DNA of 64,000 nt from assembly GCF_001653715.1 (NCBI RefSeq), contig NZ_LWHQ01000005.1, positions 16,935 through 80,934 on the forward strand, written 5' to 3'. Positions 51,853-59,660 of this stretch are shown one piece after another. The notes under the pieces were generated by a model. The model was not told the DNA's origin. It saw only the letters and a program-made list of their open reading frames with translations, and ran no database searches. A program made the translations under genes and the position numbers. Position 1 is the first letter of the stretch. Every line of letters starts with the position of its first letter. The DNA is from Methylobacterium platani. GTDB taxonomy: Bacteria > Pseudomonadota > Alphaproteobacteria > Rhizobiales > Beijerinckiaceae.

Positions 51853-52686
51853 TTACGCCTCGCGCTTGGTTCTTTTTGTTGGCAGCTTGATGCGACGCTC
51901 GCCCTCGCCGCCATCGTCCGGCGGTCCGAGCGGTTCCAGTTCGAGTGCCGGGGGCGGTTCTATGCCGCGCAACGGCCAGATCCAGGCTGGTTCAGCATGG
52001 ATGTTGTTGCATACAAATGAAACGTCCGGCCGCAGCGGCGCGTTCTCTGTTGTCCTCCAGCCTAAATACAGCAAGGTGGCGGGGGCGCCTTCTACAAGGC
52101 TGGTTTCCACGCTGTCAGGAGTTTCATTTCGGTTGTACTCTTGAGACGCTTCGGTCGGGCTGACGCTGACCGCGAACCGGTCGTCCATCATTTTTACGCG
52201 GGCGATCCAGTTATTTTGAAAGCAAATCCAGCAAAGCTGGCCTTTTTGATGGAAATGCACACCAGGAACTGCCTCAGCCCAGATGCGAAGCCGATCAACA
52301 ATCAAATCTCGGACCGTGCTGGCCTTTGATCTGTCGTTCATCTTATGTAGGATTGGGCGACATGCTTCTAAGAATTCACTATGCGCGCCCTCAATTATTG
52401 CAACCAAGGCATCTGTATAGGGGCCAATTACATCCTGTGCTTCCGCTAGCGGTCTCACCGGCATTGAACGCACTCCATGGCCCCTGACGAGCCCATATTG
52501 AAGCCTGCCGGAAAAACCTGTCCAAATCAAGGAAAAATATTCCAGAACCATTCTTGCTGTGGTCGCTCCTACGTAGACGTGCCCGCTTGCTCCGGGCTGG
52601 AGCTTCTCGAAGGGGCTGTCGGTTGGAGCGGATCCGAGATTGGACAGACGGAGCGCGATCGGCGGCACCAACATGTGATCCAGCAT
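51853..52686 (-). CDS. unknown partner gene of the XRE-ImmA protein
   Basis: 277 residues, no family recognised. It includes MVLEYFSLIWTGFSGRLQYG, VPGVHFHQKGQLCWICFQNN and a Lys/Arg-rich C-terminus (LPTKRTKREA). No signal peptide or membrane segment. The stop at 51853 abuts the next start, indicating coupled expression with the metallopeptidase, of which it may be the substrate or antitoxin/effector partner. Confidence 0.62.
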   Translation of the reverse strand: MLDHMLVPPIALRLSNLGSAPTDSPFEKLQPGASGHVYVGATTARMVLEYFSLIWTGFSGRLQYGLVRGHGVRSMPVRPLAEAQDVIGPYTDALVAIIEGAHSEFLEACRPILHKMNDRSKASTVRDLIVDRLRIWAEAVPGVHFHQKGQLCWICFQNNWIARVKMMDDRFAVSVSPTEASQEYNRNETPDSVETSLVEGAPATLLYLGWRTTENAPLRPDVSFVCNNIHAEPAWIWPLRGIEPPPALELEPLGPPDDGGEGERRIKLPTKRTKREA

Positions 52687-52732
52687 CTAGCCGGAGCTGG
52701 CGCCGGCCGCGGTCACGGCATGCGGACCACCC

Positions 52733-53620
52733 TCAACGCCGAGGTGCCGGCACAGCATTACCGCCAGGGCCGCCCCGCTCATGGGATGCCTCGCTGGGTG
52801 TGCTGCCCCTGCGCCGGGCCATGGACTTAAGCGCCGTGATGACCTTCCCGGCCCTGGCGACGGTGAGGAAGCGCAGCGACGAGGCGCCGTGAAAGCGCTC
52901 CAGCCAGGCGTTCAAGCCGGCTTCAATCGCCGTTTCAGGCTCGGCCGGATGGCCGGACCATTCCCGCCAGAGCGCGCGGATCAACTCGACCTGCTCCGGC
53001 GAGGCGAAGCCCGGCCGGCGGCCGAAGGCGGGCTGCGTCGAGGGCGCTGGCTGGCGCTCGAAGCCCTCGGCCTCCAGGAAGGCGAGCACGAGATCGAAGC
53101 CGCGCCGGTCCAGGTCGCTCGCGGTGACGACGCCGCCATAATCCTGGACCATGCGGTGATAGCGCGGGTCCTCCATCTCAATCTTCTTGCGCGCCACCTG
53201 GATCAGGCGGATCTGCGACGGGGTGATCTCCCGGCGCGCTGCCACGAAGGCCGGGACATCGAGCCCGCGCCCCTCCCACTGCGTCAGCAACTCCAGCAGG
53301 CCACGGCCGGACATGTCGCGCAGGTCGCTGATCCCGGCATGGCCGCGGAGATCCGCGGCGTAGGTGTGATTGGAGAGCTTGAGCCGATCCCGGGCTTCCT
53401 CGACCATCGTGCGGGTGCGGGCCGACAGGGTCGGCCGCTGCCGGCACTTGAAGCCGGTGACGGTGAAGTGGTCCATCAGCCGCGCGAAGCCGGCGGCCGT
53501 CAGATCCTCGACACGGTCGGCGCCGCCGCAGCGGCGCAGGGCGTCGATGAACTTGCCCGGATCGGGGGCGACCGCGGCGCGGGCGCGCTCCAGGAGCTTG
53601 CGCTGTCCCGGACGGATCAT
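52733..53620 (-). CDS. gemA: GemA/Gp16-family regulator with three internal repeats
   Basis: 295 residues. The GemA domain (DUF1018) is at about 132-270: ITPSQIRLIQVARKKIEMED, DLDRRGFDLVLAFLE, FASPEQVELIRALWREWSG and SSLRFLTVARAGKVITALKS. The same helical unit also occurs, diverged, at residues 2-58 and 66-121, each with DL-x(3-5)-G(F/L) near its end. GemA of Mu modulates host gene expression and DNA gyrase/replication. Its ATG overlaps the stop of the small gene upstream. Confidence 0.87.
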   Translation of the reverse strand: MIRPGQRKLLERARAAVAPDPGKFIDALRRCGGADRVEDLTAAGFARLMDHFTVTGFKCRQRPTLSARTRTMVEEARDRLKLSNHTYAADLRGHAGISDLRDMSGRGLLELLTQWEGRGLDVPAFVAARREITPSQIRLIQVARKKIEMEDPRYHRMVQDYGGVVTASDLDRRGFDLVLAFLEAEGFERQPAPSTQPAFGRRPGFASPEQVELIRALWREWSGHPAEPETAIEAGLNAWLERFHGASSLRFLTVARAGKVITALKSMARRRGSTPSEASHERGGPGGNAVPAPRR

Positions 53621-53922
53621 GGTGCGTCCCCCTTGCCGTCCATCACAGCGCGATAGGTGCCTGAATAACCGGCATCGTGAAGCGACTTGGCCTCCGCCAG
53701 TTTGGCGGTGACAAGCTCAAGTGCGACGTGTGCAGCTTCTTGATGATCGCTGGCGGAATAGTCTGTGCGAGGTGCCTCGAAGGCGAAGGTCGCGAGCCAG
53801 GACAAGGCCCATGCTTGGTGGACGGCGCTGCTGATCGCAAGCGCAGCGCGATCCTTGCGCCGGTGCATCTCTTCGAGCTGCGCGGCGGTCGGCTCGGTGG
53901 CGGGCGGCACGGCTCTACCCAT
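53617..53922 (-). CDS. small early-region protein (tandem paralogue 2)
   Basis: 101 residues. MGRAVPPATEPTAAQLEEMH and RRKDRAALAISSAVHQAWAL parallel the gene at 53915. It overlaps the upstream copy by 8 bases and gemA by ATGA. Function unknown; the charged RRKD helix suggests nucleic-acid or protein binding. Confidence 0.7.
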   Translation of the reverse strand: MGRAVPPATEPTAAQLEEMHRRKDRAALAISSAVHQAWALSWLATFAFEAPRTDYSASDHQEAAHVALELVTAKLAEAKSLHDAGYSGTYRAVMDGKGDAP

Positions 53923-54235
53923 GGAACGCCTCCTCTCCCTCCGGCTGGCCGGCCAGGACAGCTGCCGTGATGCACCTGTAAGCGTCGCGGAAATCATCGT
54001 CCTGCCGACGCATGGCCCCGGCAAGATAGAAGAAGACGTGGCTCGCCGCTCCCGCATATTCTTCTTCACTATATCCAACCATGCCACTGTTATGCGCCAT
54101 GGCCGCCATCCACGCGACGGCTCGGAAACCTTCCGTCTCCCAGTACATCCGCGATACCGCCTTGTCTTTACGGCGGATGATCTCCTCAAGCTGTTCGTAG
54201 GTCGGCTGATCTTTGGTCGGAATGGACTGTCCCAT
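53915..54235 (-). CDS. small early-region protein (tandem paralogue 1)
   Basis: 106 residues. MGQSIPTKDQPTYEQLEEII and RRKDKAVSRMYWETEGFRAV match the neighbour in the order MG-x(6-8)-PT-x2-QLEE-x2-RRKD-A. Duplicated gene pair between MuB and GemA; function unknown. Confidence 0.7.
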   Translation of the reverse strand: MGQSIPTKDQPTYEQLEEIIRRKDKAVSRMYWETEGFRAVAWMAAMAHNSGMVGYSEEEYAGAASHVFFYLAGAMRRQDDDFRDAYRCITAAVLAGQPEGEEAFHG

Positions 54236-54312
54236 GATGCTCTGCCTGTTTTAGCCATGCCTGGAGAACCCGGCCGAGTTAATCCCGGCTCGGTTACGCG
54301 ACAAAAGGGTAA

Positions 54313-55305
54313 TTAACGCTGCTTCGGCAGCCGCTTAACGCTGCTTTGACGTTTGATCTTAGGTGCGGCGTCAGCGTCTTGTAGCTCTCGCACGAAGTGC
54401 GGAAAGGTAATCAGCGCTTCGCGCAGGTGGGATGCCTGAACGGTCTTGTGACCCATCTTCAGTGCGAGGTGCCGAGCCACCGGGAGTACCTTGCCGAGCC
54501 CGTCAGCGTGTCGCACATTGGCAAGCTCACGGCAGAGGCGGAATGCTTCCATCCCCTCCACGTCGTAGCGGCTGGCGATCAGATCGGCGTCATCGTCAAG
54601 GATGCCGTCTATTTCTTCACGTACCGGCAGGCGGCGGGCGATCTGCTGGATGGCCGCCTGCTTCGAGTTGACGAGTTGAAGCACTTCGTCGTTACCGAGA
54701 AAGATCATCTGGATGCGCGCGTCTTCGCTGATCGTCAGCAGTTCGCGAGCGGAGCGCAGGGTCAGGTTTTGAGCCTCGTCGAACAGCATGACGGGTGCGA
54801 AACAAGCTTCCCGGCATAAACGCTTCATGGTCGCGGCAATGCTGTTGGCCGGTTTCACGCCGAGGTGCGGAGCTACTTCCTCGAACACGGCCATGGTTGA
54901 ATTTCCCATGACGCCCGTGACGGTGACGAGACCCACCGACGGCCCCTCCAGCGCATCGGAGCGGCGTACTGCCTCTTGCAGCGCTCGCGTCTTGCCGACG
55001 CCCGGCTTGCCGGTGATCAGCCCGTTCTGACCGAAGCGAAGGCAGCGATTGATGGCGTCGAAGATGACGCCCGCCGCCGAAGTGTGAACGAAGGGTGTTT
55101 CCCAGGCAGCCTGCGCCGCTCGGCGAGCCTCCAGGGCACTGAGCCGTTCGGCCTCTTCCCTGTCGCGGGCGGTCTGAGCTTCCTTTTGCTGGCGTTCGCA
55201 CTCTGCCTTGGCTGCACTCTCTATCGCAACGTGCTCCTTGTATCGCGCCATTCCGGCTTCGGCTTCGGCTTTCTCTTTTGGTGTGCGCTCCCTGCGGTAT
55301 GTCAT
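54313..55305 (-). CDS. MuB-like AAA+ transposition protein
   Basis: 330 residues. A charged coiled-coil N-terminus (about 1-65) is followed by an AAA+ ATPase with Walker A GKPGVGKT (99-106), Walker B PVMLFDEAQN (171-180, Asp176 and Glu177) and an arginine-finger region (QIARRLPVREEIDG). MuB binds target DNA and delivers it to the MuA transpososome. Its ATG overlaps the MuA stop (ATGA). Ends with basic KIKRQSSVKRLPKQR. Confidence 0.92.
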   Translation of the reverse strand: MTYRRERTPKEKAEAEAGMARYKEHVAIESAAKAECERQQKEAQTARDREEAERLSALEARRAAQAAWETPFVHTSAAGVIFDAINRCLRFGQNGLITGKPGVGKTRALQEAVRRSDALEGPSVGLVTVTGVMGNSTMAVFEEVAPHLGVKPANSIAATMKRLCREACFAPVMLFDEAQNLTLRSARELLTISEDARIQMIFLGNDEVLQLVNSKQAAIQQIARRLPVREEIDGILDDDADLIASRYDVEGMEAFRLCRELANVRHADGLGKVLPVARHLALKMGHKTVQASHLREALITFPHFVRELQDADAAPKIKRQSSVKRLPKQR

Positions 55306-57305
55306 AGCGAGCCTCCGAGCATCTTCCCGCGCGCCATGGCCTCTCGGATCTTGGCTTGCTTCGCCTCGCGCTCGCGGTCGCGCCGATCTGCCGGGCTCTC
55401 CATGATGCGGCGGCCCATCTCGGCCTTGTCGGAGGCGATACTGATCTGGCCTTTGCTGGCGGGCGTTGGCGGTAACGGCTGCCGCGCGCCGGAGGCGATC
55501 ATCTCCTGCTTCACGTCGATCGGCGTGAGGTCGGCGGCTTCGGTCTTGATGGCGGCTTGATCCACGCCCCTCCGGCGGCTCGCCTCCTCGGCCCCGCGCG
55601 GGTCGAGGCGGTGGAAGACCTCATCCGGATGTGCGACCCCGATCAGCACCCCCTTCATCGTCGAAATCGGGACGGCGTTCCAGCTCAGGTATTTGGGGCG
55701 GTGGATGCGAACCCGATCTCCTGTGTATCGCGCCAGTTCGTCGCAGTAGAACGTGCGTCCTTCGACGCTGATCTTGCCATCTACGACCTTGCGCGTGTCC
55801 TCGATAGAGAATGCCATCATCAAGGCCAGAGGATCGACATCAGTGCGCTGCCAACCCTGGCTTACAGCGTCGGTATAGGCTTGCAGGGGTGACATACCTT
55901 TGAGGTCTCCAGTTTGTCGGTTGGAATTGTAGAAGGTAAGTAGGCCATCGAAGTCGTAGCAAAACTGTTCGAAATTGCCGTTGAACGGGTCAGGAGGTTT
56001 TCCCAGATTGGCCTTGCGGGATTTCATCCTGTCTCCACCTATGTAGCCTTGGAGTGGGGCCAGGATTTTTTGCTCTATGACCCGAAAGGACCCTTCAAGG
56101 ATACCTTTGGCAGCCGCGTTGTAGGCGGTGGCGCGGATCAGCGGCTTGCCCCGGTCGAACCCTTCGCAGTCCAGGCCGGCGAGCTTGAGCGCGTCCGGCA
56201 GGAATTCCGCAAACCGGTACTCCGATCCGTTGTCGAGGTAGAGCATCGCCGGCATGCCCCAGTACGGGTCCTGGGTGAGGGCAATAAAGCTCTCGATCAG
56301 GTCCGCGTTGCGGACGGCACTGCCCGGCTCGCACAAAACGAGATCGATCTTGACGCGGCGTGTTGCAGCGTCGAGCCAAGCAATACCTTTCGGTGTTGCA
56401 AGCGAGCCATCCTCTCGTAACACGTAGACATCGAAGTGATGCACGTCGCCAAATACGAGTTGCATCGGTGCGAGGCCGGCGGAGGTCAGGCGGACGCGAG
56501 TCCGCTGATCGTCCCAGGTCTTGATATCGGTGCGATGCTGGTGGACCCGCCGGGCGCTCCGGCCGGCCTCCACCACGCCCTTGGGCAGGGCGCAGAAGGG
56601 CAAGATGTATGTGAAGGTGCCCGACAGGCCCGCCTTTAGCGTCAAGTCGGCGAGGTGTTCTCCCGCAAGCCGCTGGACCACGCCATAGCTCGCACCGTTC
56701 CCCCAGAGGTTGCGGATGTGCTGATGCGTCTTGCGAGCGATCTCGCGCCGAACGTCCTGACTGAGGGCAGTGGTGGCAGCGTCCCATCTGCGCGTGAGGA
56801 CGGGTCGGCTCTCGGGTTTAACCTCGCGAGGTTTCCGCGCGAGGGCCTTCAGGCCGCCGGACGTTGCTTTGCTTGCCTTGCGCTCGACATCGCGGAGGCT
56901 CGGGGTGAACCACTCGCCATTCGGGCCAGACACCCGCTTTCCAGCCAGTGCCTTGATCGCTGTGGCGCGCTCGCGGGAGCCCTTCGGGTGGGCCAGGACG
57001 GGCCGGAGAAACTCGTACCACCAGGACGCCGCATCAACCGCCTTTGAAGAAGCCTTCAAAGGGGCTTCAACCTCGCCATGAAGCTCGTAATGGCGCGCCT
57101 GAAGGTCTGCCGGAAGGCTGGTAAGAGAAACTTCAAAAGATACTCCGGACCTTCCGCCTTGACTCGAGATCGATCGCACCTGAAGTCGGCTTTTTCGCCA
57201 CTTATATTCAGCATTTGCCATGCTTTTTTTAATAGCTTCGTGCGCGCTTTGCCTGGTTATGCATGCTAGCGCAGCGAGTTCAGACGTGGAGATCCAGGCC
57301 GACAT
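55302..57305 (-). CDS. Mu-type DDE transposase (MuA)
   Basis: 667 residues. An N-terminal winged-helix part (WISTSELAALACITRQSAHE) is followed by the DDE catalytic core: Asp287 in VFGDVHHFDVYV, Asp358 in LYLDNGSEYR and Glu404 in AKGILEGSFRVIE. The C-terminal region (about 560-667) is basic, and its last part (RRDREREAKQAKIREAMARG) fits the MuB-activation domain. It would cut at the TGGCGACGGCG ends. All catalytic residues are in place, so transposase may be active. Confidence 0.95.
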   Translation of the reverse strand: MSAWISTSELAALACITRQSAHEAIKKSMANAEYKWRKSRLQVRSISSQGGRSGVSFEVSLTSLPADLQARHYELHGEVEAPLKASSKAVDAASWWYEFLRPVLAHPKGSRERATAIKALAGKRVSGPNGEWFTPSLRDVERKASKATSGGLKALARKPREVKPESRPVLTRRWDAATTALSQDVRREIARKTHQHIRNLWGNGASYGVVQRLAGEHLADLTLKAGLSGTFTYILPFCALPKGVVEAGRSARRVHQHRTDIKTWDDQRTRVRLTSAGLAPMQLVFGDVHHFDVYVLREDGSLATPKGIAWLDAATRRVKIDLVLCEPGSAVRNADLIESFIALTQDPYWGMPAMLYLDNGSEYRFAEFLPDALKLAGLDCEGFDRGKPLIRATAYNAAAKGILEGSFRVIEQKILAPLQGYIGGDRMKSRKANLGKPPDPFNGNFEQFCYDFDGLLTFYNSNRQTGDLKGMSPLQAYTDAVSQGWQRTDVDPLALMMAFSIEDTRKVVDGKISVEGRTFYCDELARYTGDRVRIHRPKYLSWNAVPISTMKGVLIGVAHPDEVFHRLDPRGAEEASRRRGVDQAAIKTEAADLTPIDVKQEMIASGARQPLPPTPASKGQISIASDKAEMGRRIMESPADRRDREREAKQAKIREAMARGKMLGGSL

Positions 57306-57306
57306 T

Positions 57307-57522
57307 TTACGAGATCCTGGTCGTGTTATCGGCGTGTAGCGGAAGCTTTTTGATCCCGAGAGCTACGGCAATACGGTGGCCAATGCCCCTCTTTGCTTTG
57401 ATGTCGCCCCATATTACGGCATAAACCGTTCGGGGATTAAATCCATTGTTCTGCGACCACTCCTTGATGCTGATGCCTTCCGCTTCGAAGCGGGCTTTGA
57501 TTTCGGAGGCTTGCTCTGCCAT
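57307..57522 (-). CDS. Ner-like DNA-binding protein
   Basis: 71 residues with a helix-turn-helix (SIKEWSQNNGFNPRTVYAVI, WGDIKAKRGIGHRIAVALGI). Size and place, directly before MuA and divergent from the repressor, match Ner, the Mu protein that turns down early transcription. Confidence 0.83.
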   Translation of the reverse strand: MAEQASEIKARFEAEGISIKEWSQNNGFNPRTVYAVIWGDIKAKRGIGHRIAVALGIKKLPLHADNTTRIS

Positions 57523-57582
57523 GCTAGCACCATGTGCGTTTCGTTATCGAAACATGCACCAACCTTGTGCCGATAATGAAAC
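57523..57582. promoter_or_regulatory. early operator between ner-like and repressor genes
   Basis: 60 bases between divergent genes. GTTTCG-TTAT-CGAAAC palindrome at 57538-57553, and two direct repeats TTATCGAAACATG (57544-57556) and ATAATGAAACATG (about 57573-57585). Both promoters and operator sites must lie here. Confidence 0.65.
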
Positions 57583-58164
57583 ATGTCAAGCCGCAAAGCG
57601 ATCGACGCTGAACAAGCCCGGGCTATGGGAGCCCGCATCCGCCACCTGCGTGGTAGCGATAGCCAAGCTCAGTTCGCGAGTGAATTGGGCGTAGATAGAG
57701 CAACCCTCGCCAATTATGAGGCGGGGCGCAGAATACCTAATGACGAATTTTTGAAAAAACTAAGCGACTTCAAAGATATCTCGATACCAGAAATACTTTT
57801 TGGAACCCACATCACGCCTTATAAGAAATACATGGAAAATGTTATGAGAGAAATAGAGGTGCATATGAAAATGCGCCCAGGCGTAATACCGAAATTTATG
57901 ATATCCGACGACGAGCTTGCTCTGATATTGGCGGTTCGACTTGCCATGCTAGATGATCACGCCACAGAGCCGTTGCTGCAAATTATTCAGCATGCCAAGC
58001 GCGTTTATGAAACGGATCACGACATTGGCTTGCCTCCTTATGGTGAGGCTCAGATCACGCGACTTGAGGCCGCACTTCAGGCCGGAAAATTTGAGGAGGG
58101 ATACGATCCGGACTTGGCGTTCTTCGTCACCTTCTCTGAAGGCTCGGGCGGCGGTTCATCATAG
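57583..58164 (+). CDS. XRE-family phage repressor
   Basis: 193 residues: XRE HTH (about 12-68; MGARIRHLRGSDSQAQFASE, LGVDRATLANYEAGRRIP) and a C-terminal helical domain without S24 peptidase residues. It is divergent from ner-like and early genes and is the probable lysogenic repressor. Lack of a self-cleavage domain means induction would need another trigger; the ImmA-type peptidase in the element is a candidate. Confidence 0.83.
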   Translation: MSSRKAIDAEQARAMGARIRHLRGSDSQAQFASELGVDRATLANYEAGRRIPNDEFLKKLSDFKDISIPEILFGTHITPYKKYMENVMREIEVHMKMRPGVIPKFMISDDELALILAVRLAMLDDHATEPLLQIIQHAKRVYETDHDIGLPPYGEAQITRLEAALQAGKFEEGYDPDLAFFVTFSEGSGGGSS

Positions 58165-58252
58165 GACGCCTGACCGGGTGCCTTACCAAGCATTGGGTTC
58201 CCGCAACTGGCCTGTCCAAGAAATGCTGATTTCACAAGCGGTTACAGTTAAG

Positions 58253-58366
58253 TGGCGGCGTTCATGTCCGGCACCGGCTGCAAGCGGCGGCGTCAGCCGC
58301 TAAGTCCTTCATAACAATGAGATTTTCCCATTTCGCCGCCAGTTATAAATGTCAGCGCCGTCGCCA
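58253..58366. repeat. left element end with three transposase-site-like repeats
   Basis: TGGCGACGGCG complement at 58356-58366 (L1), TGGCGGCGAAA complement at 58331-58341 (L2), and TGGCGGCGTTC in the opposite orientation at 58253-58263 (L3). Mu left end also has three sites with one inverted. No gene lies in 58165-58488. Confidence 0.68.
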
Positions 58367-58415
58367 ATTAGCGATTTCCGCCCCACGCCCGAGCGCTTTT
58401 TCGAAGCCGCTTGCG

Positions 58416-58430
58416 GAACACTTGCGGAAC
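58416..58430. promoter_or_regulatory. LexA (SOS) box of lexA
   Basis: GAAC-ACTTGCG-GAAC, the complement of the alphaproteobacterial GTTC-N7-GTTC consensus, 58 bases before the lexA ATG. This indicates autoregulation. It is only 50 bases from the end of the Mu-like element. Confidence 0.88.
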
Positions 58431-58488
58431 GCTTACCATGTTCGCGATTTGTTTCCGGAGCGCGGCAGCGCGGGGATGAGAGTGTCAC

Positions 58489-59232
58489 ATGCTCACGCGT
58501 AAGCAGTTGGACCTGCTCCGCTTCATTCAGCAGAGAATGCGCGAGACGGGCGTACCCCCGTCCTTCGACGAGATGAAGGACGCCCTCGATCTCAAGTCGA
58601 AATCGGGCATCCACCGCCTGATCACGGCGCTCGAGGAGCGCGGCTTCCTGCGCCGCCTGCCCAACCGGGCCCGGGCGATCGAGGTGATCCGCCTGCCCGA
58701 CACCGCGACCGGGCCGGCGCAGGCCGCGCCGGTCTCCGGGGCCGAGGTGGTGCGGTTCAACCCGAGCGTCGTCGAGGGCGGGCGCGCCCACGAGCCGAAG
58801 CGGCCCCCGGGCATCCCCGCGATGACGATGGCGCCGGACGAGAACGGCCAGTCGGTCAGCGTGCCGGTGATGGGCCGGATCGCCGCCGGTACGCCGATCT
58901 CGGCGATCCAGAGCCAGAGCCGCACGGTGGCGATGTCGCCGGACTTCCTGGCCAGCGGCGAGCACTACGCCCTGGAGGTGCGCGGCGACTCGATGATCGA
59001 GGCCGGCATCCTCGACGGCGACCTCGTGGTGATCCGCCGCCAGGAGACCGCCAATACCGGCGACATCATCGTGGCGCTGATCGACGACGAGGAGGCGACC
59101 CTCAAGCGCCTGCGCCGCCGAGGCTCGTCGATCGCGCTTGAGGCCGCCAACCCGGCCTACGAGACCCGCGTGCTCGGGCCGGACCGGGTGCGGATCCAGG
59201 GCCGGCTGGTGAGCCTGGTGCGGAAGTACTGA
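58489..59232 (+). CDS. lexA: LexA repressor
   Basis: 247 residues: winged HTH (1-68; [40 protein letters not shown]), a long linker to about 125, and the S24 protease domain. The cleavage site is Ala133-Gly134 in GRIAAGTP, the catalytic Ser168 in GDSM and Lys206 in ATLKRL. It represses SOS genes until RecA triggers self-cleavage. The linker is longer than in E. coli, as usual in alphaproteobacteria. An SOS box lies upstream. Confidence 0.97.
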   Translation: MLTRKQLDLLRFIQQRMRETGVPPSFDEMKDALDLKSKSGIHRLITALEERGFLRRLPNRARAIEVIRLPDTATGPAQAAPVSGAEVVRFNPSVVEGGRAHEPKRPPGIPAMTMAPDENGQSVSVPVMGRIAAGTPISAIQSQSRTVAMSPDFLASGEHYALEVRGDSMIEAGILDGDLVVIRRQETANTGDIIVALIDDEEATLKRLRRRGSSIALEAANPAYETRVLGPDRVRIQGRLVSLVRKY

Positions 59233-59660
59233 ACCGGCCCCGGCGGGGGCGGTCGATCCGCCCCTCTCCCCCTGCGAGCGCGGACCCGTCCGGACAGGAC
59301 GGGACGCGGCCTTCCTCGTCGTCCGCCCCATGCTCTCGCCCGCGCGGGAAGAAGGGCCGGGCGCCGCGCCTCCGGACGATCCCGTCACCCGCGCCGAGCG
59401 ACGGCCCTTCCCGTCGAGCGGTCGCGGGTGAACGCGGGATGCGTGCCCGACGGCGACGGGAGCGGTCCGCGCCTCGTCCCCTCGCACGCTGCCCAGCTTT
59501 CTCAACCACGCCGCCCGATCCGCATCGACGACGCCCCGGCCGCCTGACATACAGGGCGCCGAACCGGCCCGCTCGGGCCGGAGTCAAGATCTGACAAAAG
59601 CTCGCCGGCGCTGCCTCGCCGGCAGAAGCTCCCTGGCAGGAAATTCTGGGAGGTCACCCG
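59233..59660. other. intergenic stretch downstream of lexA
   Basis: 428 bases without a convincing gene or RNA; the open frames here have shadow-like arginine/proline composition. The end contains GGGAGG, the ribosome-binding site of the binding-protein gene. Confidence 0.5.

Larger units (their letters stand above)
44136..58366. mobile_element. Mu-like transposable prophage or satellite, 14.2 kb
   Basis: Bounded by identical inverted 11-mers TGGCGACGGCG (44136-44146) and its complement (58356-58366), each starting with the TG typical of Mu-like ends. Early genes lie at the 58-kb end (repressor, Ner-like, MuA, MuB, GemA). Virion genes (gpD-like, gpI-like, capsid) and two small genes lie toward the 44-kb end. 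Most of the Mu morphogenesis block is missing. The 5 bases flanking each end differ (GTATC and ATTAG), so a target duplication is not visible. Inserted between uvrB and the lexA promoter. Confidence 0.85.

Noticed and set aside
44131..58371. 5-bp target duplication at the Mu-like element
   Set aside because: GTATC and ATTAG differ, and shifting the ends by a few bases does not create a convincing duplication.
59233..59660. Possible RNA gene between lexA and the binding-protein gene
   Set aside because: No tRNA-like cloverleaf, riboswitch-like conserved core or clear terminator could be seen.
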